A stretch of 64,000 bases of DNA from Pseudonocardia cypriaca (lineage in GTDB: Bacteria; Actinomycetota; Actinomycetes; Mycobacteriales; Pseudonocardiaceae). The position numbers were made by a program, and so were the translations under genes. The notes under the pieces were generated by a model. The model was not told the DNA's origin and searched no databases. It worked only from the letters and a program-made list of their open reading frames with translations. The DNA lies in the NCBI RefSeq assembly GCF_006717045.1, contig NZ_VFPH01000001.1, positions 806,001-870,000 of the forward strand, in the 5' to 3' direction. Numbering within the stretch: the first letter of the stretch is position 1; every line of letters begins with the position of its first letter. Below, piece by piece: positions 36,218 to 44,957 of this stretch.

Positions 36218-36895
36218 GTGCGCGTGTTGATCGTCGAGGACGAGCCGTACCTGGCAGAAGCGATCCGCGACGGCCTGCGCCTTGAGGCGATCGCGGCCGA
36301 CGTCGCCGGTGACGGTGACACCGCTCTGGAGCTGCTGAGCATCAACGCCTACGACATCGCCGTCCTCGACCGCGACATCCCCGGGCCTTCCGGCGACGAG
36401 ATCGCGCGGCGCATCGTCGCCTCCGGCAGCGGCATGCCGATCCTCATGCTCACCGCCGCCGACCGGCTCGACGACAAGGCCTCCGGGTTCGGACTCGGCG
36501 CCGACGACTACCTCACCAAGCCGTTCGACATGCGCGAGCTCGTCCTCCGGCTCAGGGCACTCGACCGCAGGCGTGCGCACAGCAGACCACCCGTGCGGGA
36601 GATCGCGGGCCTGCGGGTGGATCCGTTCCGCCGCGAGGTGTACCGCGACGGCCGCTACGTCCCGCTCACCCGCAAGCAGTTCGCCGTGCTCGAGGTCCTC
36701 GTCGCTGCCGAGGGTGGTGTCGTCAGCGCCGAGGAGCTCCTGGAACGCGCGTGGGACGAGAACGCCGACCCGTTCACCAACGCCGTGCGCATCACCGTCT
36801 CGGCACTGCGCAAACGCCTCGGCGAACCCGCGATCATCGCCACCGTGGCCGGCGTCGGCTACCGCATCGAGACGGCAGCGGGCGCCCGGTCGTGA
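36218..36895 (+). CDS. OmpR-family response regulator
   Basis: 225 residues, GTG start. Receiver domain with acidic pair E7/D8, phospho-acceptor D51 (VLDRDIPGPSG), T/S in MLTAAD and K in LTKPF; winged-helix C-terminal domain (about 128-220) with LTRKQFAVLEVL and RITVSALRKRLG ending in VAGVGYRI. Pairs with the kinase that overlaps its stop (GTGA). The position, divergent from the VanY/ABC operon, makes that operon the likely target. Confidence 0.95.
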   Translation: MRVLIVEDEPYLAEAIRDGLRLEAIAADVAGDGDTALELLSINAYDIAVLDRDIPGPSGDEIARRIVASGSGMPILMLTAADRLDDKASGFGLGADDYLTKPFDMRELVLRLRALDRRRAHSRPPVREIAGLRVDPFRREVYRDGRYVPLTRKQFAVLEVLVAAEGGVVSAEELLERAWDENADPFTNAVRITVSALRKRLGEPAIIATVAGVGYRIETAAGARS

Positions 36896-38016
36896 GCGAG
36901 GAGGAGACCGTGGACCGGCGGCCCGGGTTGAGCGTTCGCCTCAAGCTCACCCTCAGCTACGCCGGGTTCCTCATGCTCGCAGGTGCCCTGCTGCTCGCGG
37001 CGGTGTGGGTGTTCCTGCTGCGCGGAACGCCCACCAGCTACTCCTTCCCCGACCTCTCCAACCTCCCGCTCGTCTTCCAGCGAGGCTCCTTCGGTCCGGC
37101 CGTCTTCGGCCCGGCGGCGGTCGTGGTGATGGCATTCCTGCTGGTGTTCGGTCTCGCGGGAGGGTGGGTCCTCGCCGGCCGCATGCTCGCCCCGCTGACC
37201 CGCGTCACGAACGCCACCCGCATGGCCGCGAACGGGTCGCTCTCCCACCGGATCCGGCTACCGGGCCGCAGTGACGAGTTCCGCGAGCTCGCCGACGCCT
37301 TCGACAGCATGCTCGCGCAGCTCGAAGCGCACGTCGCCGAACAGCAGAGGTTCGCGGCGAACGCCTCTCACGAGCTGCGCACCCCGCTGGCGATCTCGAA
37401 GGCGCTCCTCGACGTGGCCCGCACCGATCCGGACCACGACACCGGCGAGCTCGTCGACCGGCTCCACGCCGTCAACACCCGGGCGATCGACCTCACGGAG
37501 GCACTGCTCCTGCTCAGCCGCGCCGACCGGCGGTCCTTCACCCGAGAACCCGTCGACCTGTCCCTCGTCGCGGAAGAAGCCGCCGAGACGCTCCTCCCCC
37601 TCGCGGAGAAGCGCGGCGTCACCATCGAGACCTCCGGCGACTTCACTCCCATGATCGGATCGCAACCGCTCCTGCTGCAGCTGGCCACGAACCTCGTGCA
37701 CAACGCGATCGTCCACAACCTGCCGGCGAACGGTCATGTGTGGGTCGCCACCAGCGTCCGTACCCGGACCGTGGTGCTCACCGTCGAGAACACCGGCGAG
37801 AAGCTCACGCACGAGCTGGTCTCGACGCTCACCGAACCCTTCCAGCGCGGCGCCGAACGCATCAGCACCGACCACGCAGGCGTCGGGCTCGGCCTGGCGA
37901 TCGTCAAGAGCATCACGCAGGCGCACGGGGGAACCCTCACCCTCGCTGCCCGGGCCGCCGGCGGGCTCCGCATCACGGTGAAGCTGCCGGCCGCACCACC
38001 GCACACCGGCGGATGA
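36892..38016 (+). CDS. Sensor histidine kinase
   Basis: 374 residues from the GTG that overlaps the regulator stop. Two TM helices (about 22-44 and 72-95) enclose a small extracellular loop of only about 27 residues; then HAMP (RMLAPLTRVTNATR), dimerisation/H-box NASHELRTPLA with H150, N-box NLVHNAIVHN, and G-boxes (HAGVGLGLAIVKS). The short loop suggests sensing within the membrane, as in kinases that report cell-envelope stress together with MacB-like transporters. VanS-like in layout, but glycopeptide sensing is not shown. Confidence 0.95.
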   Translation: MSEEETVDRRPGLSVRLKLTLSYAGFLMLAGALLLAAVWVFLLRGTPTSYSFPDLSNLPLVFQRGSFGPAVFGPAAVVVMAFLLVFGLAGGWVLAGRMLAPLTRVTNATRMAANGSLSHRIRLPGRSDEFRELADAFDSMLAQLEAHVAEQQRFAANASHELRTPLAISKALLDVARTDPDHDTGELVDRLHAVNTRAIDLTEALLLLSRADRRSFTREPVDLSLVAEEAAETLLPLAEKRGVTIETSGDFTPMIGSQPLLLQLATNLVHNAIVHNLPANGHVWVATSVRTRTVVLTVENTGEKLTHELVSTLTEPFQRGAERISTDHAGVGLGLAIVKSITQAHGGTLTLAARAAGGLRITVKLPAAPPHTGG

Positions 38017-38084
38017 CGGTCAGGGGCCGAGCTTCGTCACGGCGGAGGGAGTCGGCACCTGCGGAAGCTCGCGGCGCGCGCACG

Positions 38085-38120
38085 ACAGCGGCGCCGGACC
38101 CGAAGGTCCGGCGCCGCTGT
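38085..38120. terminator. Strong bidirectional hairpin after the histidine kinase
   Basis: A perfect 16 bp stem (ACAGCGGCGCCGGACC pairing with GGTCCGGCGCCGCTGT) closes a CGAA loop. It lies between the convergent ends of the kinase gene (38016) and the chaplin-like gene (38138). There is no T-tract, as is common in actinobacterial terminators. Confidence 0.8.
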
Positions 38121-38137
38121 GGAGTCAGATCCGAAGA

Positions 38138-38554
38138 TCAGTCGTCGATCGAGGCGCTGTCACCCGACTCGGCGGCCGCGGTGCAGCTGTCGTCGATCGT
38201 GTTGTCGTTGTCCGACTCGTCGCCCGACTCGTCGTCCGAGTCGCCGGAGTCGGCGTCCGTGTCGGAGCTACCGAGCAGGCCGAGGCCGGCCGCACCGGTC
38301 AGGTCGAGCAGGACGTGCGTGCCGTTGAGCGGCACCTGGACACCCAGGACGTTGATCGGAACCTGGTTGTCGCAGACGTTGACCGGAACGGCGACGTTGT
38401 TGCCGGCCAGGTTGATCAGGCCCTCGTTGGACTGGTCGACGGAGCTGACGCCGTCGATCTTGCTGCCGTGGTCGTCGCCCGCGAAGGCGAGGGGGCTGAC
38501 CGCGAGCAGACCGGCCGCGGCGGTGGCCACGATGATTCCAGCCTTCTTCAGCAC
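38138..38554 (-). CDS. Secreted chaplin-like protein with acidic C-terminal tail
   Basis: 138 residues. GTG start at 38554 with GGAG six bases upstream. Signal peptide LKKAGIIVATAAAGLLAVSPLAFA, cleaved before GDDHG. The segment LINLAGNNVAVPVNVCDNQVPINVLGVQVP resembles the chaplin repeat (GNxVSVPVNVPVNVCGN), with a single cysteine here and another in the tail (DDSC). The last 50 residues are Ser/Asp/Glu-rich (SDTDADSGDSDDESGDES), unusual for a chaplin. Surface hydrophobic-coat or cell-surface role is inferred. The 203 bp upstream are AT-richer than the surroundings and probably hold its promoter. Confidence 0.75.
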   Translation of the reverse strand: MLKKAGIIVATAAAGLLAVSPLAFAGDDHGSKIDGVSSVDQSNEGLINLAGNNVAVPVNVCDNQVPINVLGVQVPLNGTHVLLDLTGAAGLGLLGSSDTDADSGDSDDESGDESDNDNTIDDSCTAAAESGDSASIDD

Positions 38555-38757
38555 AGTTGTCTCCTGGTGAGTGTTCGGATTCGGCCGGAGCCGGTCCAAT
38601 TCAGAGTCGGCGGCGATGAGCGGGGAGCCCGCACCGACTGCGGAGAAACCTAATGCGTCGCGCTCGGCCCGAACAAATTCCTTACCACTATCTGATGAAT
38701 CGACTGCGTTGCGTTTGGTTACGCACTCTTTCGGGGGAATATGCGGATCGACGCGAA

Positions 38758-39765
38758 TTACGCGCTCTCCCGGACCACCAGCCGGTGCGGGGCCGTGAGC
38801 TGGCGGGGTGGGAGGCCCGGGTCGGCCAGCCGGGACGTGGCCATCTCCAGCGCCGACTCCGCCACGAACGCCCTGTCGATCGCGACGGTGGTGAGCGCCG
38901 GGGTCGTGAAGCGGGCCTCCGGCACGTCGTCGATGCCCACGACCGCCACGTCGTCGGGCACCCGGCGGCCGTGGCGGTGCAGCGCGCTGAGCGCGCCGAT
39001 GGCGAGCACGTCGTTCGCGGCGAAGACGGCGTCGACGTCCGGGTGCTCGGCGAGCAGCGCGTCGACGGCATCCGCGCCGGGTTCGCGGTTCCACTCGCGA
39101 ACGTCTCGGATCAGCGCGCGGTCGACCGGCAGCCCGGCCGCGCGCAGTGCCTGCGTGTAGCCGAGCATCCGCTGCTGCATCACCGGCAACGGCCGGGCCT
39201 TCTTGTACCCGATCATCGCGATGCGCCGTCTGCCCGCGGCTGCGAGGTGGGATGTGGCCAAGCGGCCGATCTCGACGCTGGCGATGGTCACGTGGTCGAC
39301 CGCGGCCCCACCGCCGTGCTCCCCGATCAGCACCATCGGCGTGTCGTGACGCGGCGCCTCCAGCTCCGACGGGGGCATCGAGAGCGGGCTGAAGATCAGC
39401 GCGTCGGCGAACCGCACGGGGAAGCCTGCGGCCACCTCGCGCTCGCGTTCGATGTCGCCGTCGGTCTGCTCGACGACGACCGTCAGCCCCCGCTCGCGGG
39501 CCGCGCGCACGAGCAGGGCCGCCAGGTCGGCGAAGTAGGGCACGTCGATGTGGGGGACGGCGAGCGCGATCGCGCCGGTGCGTCCCCTGCGCAGCTGCCG
39601 GCCGACCGCCTGCGGGCGGTAGCCGAGCTCCTCGACGTACCGCTGTACGAGGGCGCGGGTCTCGGGCCGGACGTGCACGTAGTCGTTCACGACGTTGGAC
39701 ACGGTCTTCGGCGACACGCCGGCGGCGATCGCCACGTCCCGCATCGTCACCGGTCGTCGCTGCAT
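38758..39765 (-). CDS. LacI-family regulator of the arabinoside locus
   Basis: 335 residues from the ATG at 39765. LacI helix-turn-helix TMRDVAIAAGVSPKTVSNVV and hinge EELGYRPQAVGRQLRRG, then sensor domain with IALAVPHIDVPYFADL and VAVVGIDDVPEARF. Divergent by 90 bp from the sugar importer and arabinofuranosidase operon, which it very likely represses; the operator candidate lies in that spacer. Confidence 0.92.
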   Translation of the reverse strand: MQRRPVTMRDVAIAAGVSPKTVSNVVNDYVHVRPETRALVQRYVEELGYRPQAVGRQLRRGRTGAIALAVPHIDVPYFADLAALLVRAARERGLTVVVEQTDGDIEREREVAAGFPVRFADALIFSPLSMPPSELEAPRHDTPMVLIGEHGGGAAVDHVTIASVEIGRLATSHLAAAGRRRIAMIGYKKARPLPVMQQRMLGYTQALRAAGLPVDRALIRDVREWNREPGADAVDALLAEHPDVDAVFAANDVLAIGALSALHRHGRRVPDDVAVVGIDDVPEARFTTPALTTVAIDRAFVAESALEMATSRLADPGLPPRQLTAPHRLVVRESA

Positions 39766-39797
39766 CACCACACCTGCAGTCTCCCCAATCCTCCCCC

Positions 39798-39842
39798 TTG
39801 ACAGGCAAGCGCCTTCCGACGAGGGTTTTACCACGATGTAAA
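39798..39842 (+). promoter_or_regulatory. Promoter -35 and LacI-type operator of the sugar importer operon
   Basis: A consensus TTGACA (39798-39803) is followed by the inverted repeat TTTACCACGATGTAAA (39827-39842, arms TTTAC/GTAAA) just before the start of the binding-protein gene at 39856. A repressor bound there would block transcription or its first steps. No clear -10 is seen at 17 bp, so promoter geometry is uncertain; GGGGGAG (39843-39849) is the ribosome binding site. Confidence 0.5.
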
Positions 39843-39855
39843 GGGGGAGTGGTCG

Positions 39856-41160
39856 ATGACGACCTCGTACCGCCTCTCGCGCCGCACCCTGCTGCGCGCA
39901 ACGGCCGCCGCAGGCGGCGCCGCCCTCCTGTCCTCGTGTGCGCGGGGCTCGGGGGAGGCCGTCGACCTGGCGTACTGGAACTTCTTCGGAGGCAGCGACG
40001 GCAAGCTCATGGTGGAACTCGTCAACCGCTTCCGGGCGGAGGCGCCGAACGTCCGGGTCATCGACACGACCCTCATGTGGGGCCCGCCGTACTACACGAA
40101 GCTCGCGATGGCGTGTGCCGGCGGCCGGGCGCCCGACCTCGCCACGATGCACGGGTCCCGGCTGTCGACGTTCGGCCGTGACCTGCTCGACGAGTGGGAC
40201 CTCGACGAGCTCGCCGCGCGCGGCGTCTCGCTGGACGAGTTCCCGCAGCCCGTCCTGGACCGGGTGCTGGTCGATGGCCGGCTGATGGCGCTGCCGCTCG
40301 ACACCCACCCGCTCGTCCTCTACTACAACACCGACATCTGCGAGAAGGCCGGGCTGCTCGCCCCGGACGGCACGCTGGCGCCGATCCACGGTGCGGAGCA
40401 GATGCTCGACGCGGGGCGGCGGGCAGCCGAGGTCACCGGTGCCATCGGCATCGCGCTCGGCTCGCTCCACGAAGCGCACATCTGGATGCCGTTCTGGTCG
40501 GCGTACCGCCAGCTCGGCGGGCAGATGCGGCTGCCGGACGGTGGCCCGGCCGAGGTGGACCGGGACGCGATGGTCGGTGCGATGACGTTCTTGCGCGACC
40601 TGTGCGACGGCACCATCTGCTCACCGAGCCTCGACGGCCAGTCCTCGCCCGCCGCGTTCGCCAGCCAGCAGGCCGGGTTCCTGTTCGTGGGCCCGTGGGA
40701 GGTGACCTCGGCGCGCACGGCCGGGATCCCGTTCTCGATGACGCAGTTCCCCGCGCTCTTCGGCGACACCCCGTACGTGCGGGCCGACAGCCACAGCTTC
40801 GTGCTGCCGGCGCAGGCCCAGGTCGATCCGGCGGCGCGCAGCGCCGCCTACGACATGGCGGTGTCGATGCTGCGCAACAGCCTCGCCTGGGCGGCGGGCG
40901 GCGGCCACATCCCGGCGCTGTCCGCGGTGGCCGACAGCCCCGAGTACCTGGCCGAGAAACCGGTGTCGAACTATCGGGAGGCGGCGCAGGTGGTGGAGTT
41001 CGACCCGGAGGCCTACTTCTCCGGATCCGGATCGACGTTGATGGCGCGGGCCGGGCAGAGCCTGCAGGGCGTCACGGGGCGGTCGCTCACGCCCGAGCAG
41101 GGGGCCGACGACCTGATCGGCTGGCTCGACGACCAGCTCACCTTGGGGAACCCGCTGTGA
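39856..41160 (+). CDS. ABC sugar importer, substrate-binding lipoprotein
   Basis: 434 residues. N-terminus has a twin-arginine-like SRRTLLRA followed by a lipobox ALLSSCA (C28), so it may be exported by Tat and lipidated. The mature part is a type 1 (CUT1) sugar-binding protein: LAYWNFFGGSDGKLMVELVNRF at the start, QPVLDRVLVDGRLMALPLDTHPLVLYYN, FLFVGPWEV. First gene of a four-gene operon; the GH51 enzyme suggests arabinose-containing oligosaccharides as ligands. Confidence 0.92.
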   Translation: MTTSYRLSRRTLLRATAAAGGAALLSSCARGSGEAVDLAYWNFFGGSDGKLMVELVNRFRAEAPNVRVIDTTLMWGPPYYTKLAMACAGGRAPDLATMHGSRLSTFGRDLLDEWDLDELAARGVSLDEFPQPVLDRVLVDGRLMALPLDTHPLVLYYNTDICEKAGLLAPDGTLAPIHGAEQMLDAGRRAAEVTGAIGIALGSLHEAHIWMPFWSAYRQLGGQMRLPDGGPAEVDRDAMVGAMTFLRDLCDGTICSPSLDGQSSPAAFASQQAGFLFVGPWEVTSARTAGIPFSMTQFPALFGDTPYVRADSHSFVLPAQAQVDPAARSAAYDMAVSMLRNSLAWAAGGGHIPALSAVADSPEYLAEKPVSNYREAAQVVEFDPEAYFSGSGSTLMARAGQSLQGVTGRSLTPEQGADDLIGWLDDQLTLGNPL

Positions 41161-42092
41161 GCGCCGGGACGGTCGCGGCGCCGGGTCGCGTCGAGCAGCC
41201 CACCGCCCCGCGGCGAGGGCCGAGCCTCGTGGGCGGGCGCGGCGGGATCTGGTTCGTCCTGCCGTTCATGGCGGTCTACGCCGCGTTCGTGCTGTGGCCG
41301 CTGCTCTACGGCCTCGGCATGAGCTTCTTCGACACCAGCCTGGTGCGGGCCGAGTCGCGGTTCGTCGGGTTCGACAACTACGTCCGCCTGTTCGCCGACG
41401 CCGAGGTCTGGCGCACGCTGGGCATCACGCTCCTGTTCACGATCGGCAGCACGATCCCGCTGGTCGTGATCGCGCTGGTGATGGCGCTGCTCGTGCAGAC
41501 CGGGGCGCGGGGGCAGTGGTTCTGGCGCTTCGTGTACTTCGCACCGTTCCTGCTGCCGGTGGCCACGGTCGTGCTGATCTGGCAGTGGCTGTTCTCCGGC
41601 GACTACGGCCTGCTCAACGCGGCGCTGACGGGGATCGGACTGCCCGAGGTGGGGTGGCTCACCGATCCGGCCGTGGGCCTGTGGTCGGTCGTCCTGCTCA
41701 CGGTCTGGTGGACGATCGGCTTCAACTTCCTGCTCTACCTCGCCGCGCTGCAGGCCATCCCGGCGCAGCTGTACGAGGCCGCGGAGATCGACGGCGCGGG
41801 CGGATGGCGCCGGCTGTTCGGGATCACGCTCCCGCTGCTGAACCGCACCACCGGGCTGGTGGTCGTGCTGCAGGTGCTGGCCTCGCTCAAGCTGTTCGAC
41901 CAGGCTTACATCCTGTTCAGGGCCAACGGGGGGCCGGGCGGGTCGGCGACGCCGATCCTGCAGTACATCTACGACACCGGGTTCACCGACTACCGCCTGG
42001 GGTACGCGTCGGCCATCTCCTACGTGTTCTTCGTGCTGATCATCCTGATCGCCCTCGTCCAGGCCCGGCTCAGCCGCAGGAGTGAAGCGTGA
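41157..42092 (+). CDS. ABC sugar importer permease 1 (MalF/UgpA type)
   Basis: 311 residues from a GTG overlapping the previous stop (GTGA). Six TM helices; the conserved EAA loop is EAAEIDGAGGWRRLFGITLPLL. Typical CUT1 permease partner of the next gene. No ATPase gene is present in the operon, so a shared MsiK-type ATPase, normal in actinobacteria, is expected to energise it (inference). Confidence 0.93.
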   Translation: MSAGTVAAPGRVEQPTAPRRGPSLVGGRGGIWFVLPFMAVYAAFVLWPLLYGLGMSFFDTSLVRAESRFVGFDNYVRLFADAEVWRTLGITLLFTIGSTIPLVVIALVMALLVQTGARGQWFWRFVYFAPFLLPVATVVLIWQWLFSGDYGLLNAALTGIGLPEVGWLTDPAVGLWSVVLLTVWWTIGFNFLLYLAALQAIPAQLYEAAEIDGAGGWRRLFGITLPLLNRTTGLVVVLQVLASLKLFDQAYILFRANGGPGGSATPILQYIYDTGFTDYRLGYASAISYVFFVLIILIALVQARLSRRSEA

Positions 42093-43006
42093 CCACCGCG
42101 CCCGACACCGCGAATCCCGCCACCGCCCCCGTCCTGCCCCGAGCCCGGTCGCGGGCCGCCGAGCCGACGGACATCCGGCGCTACACCCCGCTCGCACGGG
42201 CGGGGATCATCACCGCGCTCGCGGTGCTGGCCGTGCTCTGGCTGGCCCCGCTCTTCTGGGCAGTGGTCACGTCCCTCAAGCAGGAGGCCGACACCACCGT
42301 CGTGCCCCTCGAGGTCGTGCCCGACCGCGGGTTCACCCTCCAGGCCTACGCTTCGGTGCTCGCCAACGGGAACCTCGTCACCTGGTTCGTCAACAGCACG
42401 GTGGTCACGGTGGTGATCACGGTGCTCACCGTCGCGCTGTCCGCCGCCGCGGCCTACGGGTTCTCGCGCACCCGCTTCCGCGGCCGCAACGTGCTGTTCG
42501 CGCTGACGATCGCCGGGATCATGGTGCCGCCGCAGATCCTGATCGTGCCGCTGTACCGGCAGATGCTCGCGATGGGTCTCGCCGACACCTACGCCGGGAT
42601 CATCCTGCCCCAGCTGGTGCTGCCGGCGATGGTATTCATCCTCAAGAAGTTCTTCGACGGCATCCCGCACGAGCTGGAGGAGGCCGCCCGCGTGGACGGT
42701 GCCGGCCAGCTGCGGATCTTCCTGCAGATCGTGCTCCCGCTGTCGCGGTCGATCCTCGCCGCCGTCTCGATCTTCGTGTTCATCCACGCGTGGAACAACT
42801 TCCTCTGGCCGTTCATCATCACCTCCGACCCCGGCCTGATGACGCTCCCGGTGGGGCTCGTGCAGGTGCAGAGTGCCTTCGGGGTGAGATACGCCCAGGT
42901 GATGGCCTCGGCGATCCTGGCTGGACTGCCGCTGATCGTCGTGTTCATGCTGTTCCAGCGCCAGATCATCCGCGGGGTCGCCACCACCGGCCTCGGCGGA
43001 ACGTAG
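42089..43006 (+). CDS. ABC sugar importer permease 2 (MalG/UgpE type)
   Basis: 305 residues, GTG start overlapping the upstream stop. Six TM helices and the EAA loop ELEEAARVDGAGQLRIFLQIVLPL. A 40-residue Pro/Ala/Arg-rich cytoplasmic N-terminus precedes TM1. Pairs with permease 1 to form the channel. Confidence 0.93.
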   Translation: MTTAPDTANPATAPVLPRARSRAAEPTDIRRYTPLARAGIITALAVLAVLWLAPLFWAVVTSLKQEADTTVVPLEVVPDRGFTLQAYASVLANGNLVTWFVNSTVVTVVITVLTVALSAAAAYGFSRTRFRGRNVLFALTIAGIMVPPQILIVPLYRQMLAMGLADTYAGIILPQLVLPAMVFILKKFFDGIPHELEEAARVDGAGQLRIFLQIVLPLSRSILAAVSIFVFIHAWNNFLWPFIITSDPGLMTLPVGLVQVQSAFGVRYAQVMASAILAGLPLIVVFMLFQRQIIRGVATTGLGGT

Positions 43007-43025
43007 GACCCGAGGAAGGAATCAC

Positions 43026-44549
43026 TTGCCCCGCGCACGCCTGACCATCGACCCCGACTTCACGATCGCCCCGGTTCCCCGGCGCCTGTTCGGCTCGTTC
43101 GTCGAGCACATGGGCCGCTGCGTCTACACCGGCATCTACGAGCCCGGCCACCCCAAGGCCGACGCCGACGGACTGCGCACCGACGTGCTCGACCTGGTGC
43201 GGGAGCTCGGCCCCACCGTCGTGCGCTACCCGGGCGGCAACTTCGTCTCCGGCTACTACTGGGAGGACGGCGTCGGCCCGAAGGAGCAGCGGCCGCGGCG
43301 GCTCGACCGGGCGTGGCGGTCGATCGAGACCAACGAGTTCGGCCTCGGCGAGTTCGCCCGCTGGGCGAAGGCCGCGGGCACCGAACCGATGATGGCGATC
43401 AACCTCGGCACCCGAGGCATCCAGGAGGCCTGCGACATCCTGGAGTACGCCAACCACCCCGGCGGCACGAAGTACTCCGACCTGCGCCGCGCCCACGGCA
43501 ACGCCGACCCGTTCGACATCAAGCTGTGGTGCCTCGGCAACGAGATGGACGGCCCGTGGCAGGTCGGGCACAAGACCGCCGCCGAGTACGGGCGCCTGGC
43601 CGCCGAGACGGCCCGGGCCATGCGGCTGGTCGACCCGACCATCGAGCTCGTGGCCTGCGGCAGCTCCAACCGCCACATGCCGACGTTCGGCGAGTGGGAG
43701 CGGGTGGTGCTCGAGGAGACCTACGACCAGGTCGACTACATCTCCGCCCACGCCTACTACCAGGAGCACGACCACCCGGGCGACTTCCTCGCCTGCGCCC
43801 GGGACATGGACCTGTTCATCGAGTCGGTCGTCGCCACCGCCGACGCCGTGCGCGCCCGCGGCAAGCACCGCAAGCACATCGACATCTCCTTCGACGAGTG
43901 GAACGTCTGGTACCAGACGCGCCACCGCGAGTCGGCGATCGCCAAGGGCGAGAGCGAGTGGGAGGTCGCGCCGCGGGTCATCGAGGACGAGTACTCGATC
44001 ACCGACGCCGTGGTCGTCGGCACCCTGCTCAACTCGCTGCTCCGCCACGGCGACCGGGTCACGGTGGCCTGCCAGGCGCAGCTGGTGAACGTGATCGGCC
44101 TGCTGCGCAGCGAGCCGGGCGGCCCGGCCTGGAAGCAGACGATCGCGCACCCGTTCGAGCAGGTCCGGCGCCGGGCGGCGGGGGAGATCCTGGACGTCCG
44201 GGTCCGCAGCGACCGCTACGAGACGCCCCGCTTCGGCGACGTCGACCTGGTCGACGCCTCCGGCACCTGGGACGCCGAGAACGGCGTCGTCGCGCTGTTC
44301 CTGGCCAACCGCGACCAGACCGAGGCGGCCACCGTGGAGGTCGGCGTGCGCGGCTTCGGCGAGCTGCGCGTGCAGCACGCCGCGGTGCTCGCCGCGGCGG
44401 AGGGGCAGGATCGCCACACCAACAACGACGAGCAGCACCCCGACCGCGTGGGCCTCCGCCCGCTCGACGGCGTCGAGGTCGCGGACGGGCAGGCCACCGT
44501 CACCCTGCCGCCGCTGTCGTGGGCCGTGGTGCAGCTGGCCCGCGCCTGA
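43026..44549 (+). CDS. Alpha-L-arabinofuranosidase, GH51
   Basis: 507 residues. Start is TTG at 43026, set by GAGGAAGGA (43012-43020). GH51 motifs: FGSFVEHMGRCVYTGIYEPGH at the N-terminus, RYPGGNFVSGYYWEDG, acid/base glutamate E173 in GNEMDG and nucleophile E291 in FDEWNVWY. No signal peptide, so it acts in the cytoplasm on imported arabino-oligosaccharides, releasing L-arabinose (EC 3.2.1.55). Last gene of the importer operon, controlled by the LacI gene at 38758 (inference). Confidence 0.95.
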   Translation: MPRARLTIDPDFTIAPVPRRLFGSFVEHMGRCVYTGIYEPGHPKADADGLRTDVLDLVRELGPTVVRYPGGNFVSGYYWEDGVGPKEQRPRRLDRAWRSIETNEFGLGEFARWAKAAGTEPMMAINLGTRGIQEACDILEYANHPGGTKYSDLRRAHGNADPFDIKLWCLGNEMDGPWQVGHKTAAEYGRLAAETARAMRLVDPTIELVACGSSNRHMPTFGEWERVVLEETYDQVDYISAHAYYQEHDHPGDFLACARDMDLFIESVVATADAVRARGKHRKHIDISFDEWNVWYQTRHRESAIAKGESEWEVAPRVIEDEYSITDAVVVGTLLNSLLRHGDRVTVACQAQLVNVIGLLRSEPGGPAWKQTIAHPFEQVRRRAAGEILDVRVRSDRYETPRFGDVDLVDASGTWDAENGVVALFLANRDQTEAATVEVGVRGFGELRVQHAAVLAAAEGQDRHTNNDEQHPDRVGLRPLDGVEVADGQATVTLPPLSWAVVQLARA

Positions 44550-44558
44550 GCGATCGGA

Positions 44559-44817
44559 CGAACGGCACTCTCGTCCTGCTTCATCGGGCGAGAGCGCCGT
44601 TCGTACCGATGCGCGCGAGTCGGTGGGATTGGCGCGATCCTCGACCGCGCCCCGCCTTGATCGCTCGGTGCTGCACACGCCCTGGCCCCGCTCGCCCTCA
44701 CAGCTTCACCACCGGGACTCGCGTAGCGCGTTCTCGCAACGCTCGCGAGATCACGGTTTGCGCCCTCGCCAGGGCGATCGTCGCCATTTCGGGCCGATCA
44801 GACGAGAGTGCTGTTCG
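44559..44817. repeat. Dispersed intergenic element, copy B (inverted relative to copy A)
   Basis: The 408 bp from 44550 to 44957 contain no gene. This element covers most of it. Its ends CGAACGGCACTCTCG (44559-44573) and CGAGAGTGCTGTTCG (44803-44817) are inverted repeats with one mismatch; an internal third copy CGAGAGCGCCGTTCG (44589-44603) forms a strong hairpin with the left end just after the GH51 stop. The blocks 44744-44800 and 44616-44645 match copy A (14337-14393, 14448-14477) in reverse orientation. The rest, 44818-44957, holds only the ribosome binding site of the next gene. Confidence 0.75.
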
Positions 44818-44957
44818 TACAGGACAGAGCGATGCTCTGCCGCTCTGATACGCACCGCTCCTACGCACTTTCCGCCATAGGCGGGCGGGGCGGGCGCCGT
44901 TCTACTGGGCGGGCCGGCGCCGCTCATGGGCGCCGCGGAGTCGGAGGGACAACCGAC

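Noticed and set aside
34756..36895. Complete vancomycin resistance cluster
   Set aside because: VanY-like and VanRS-like genes are present, but there is no VanH, VanA-type ligase or VanX in the window.
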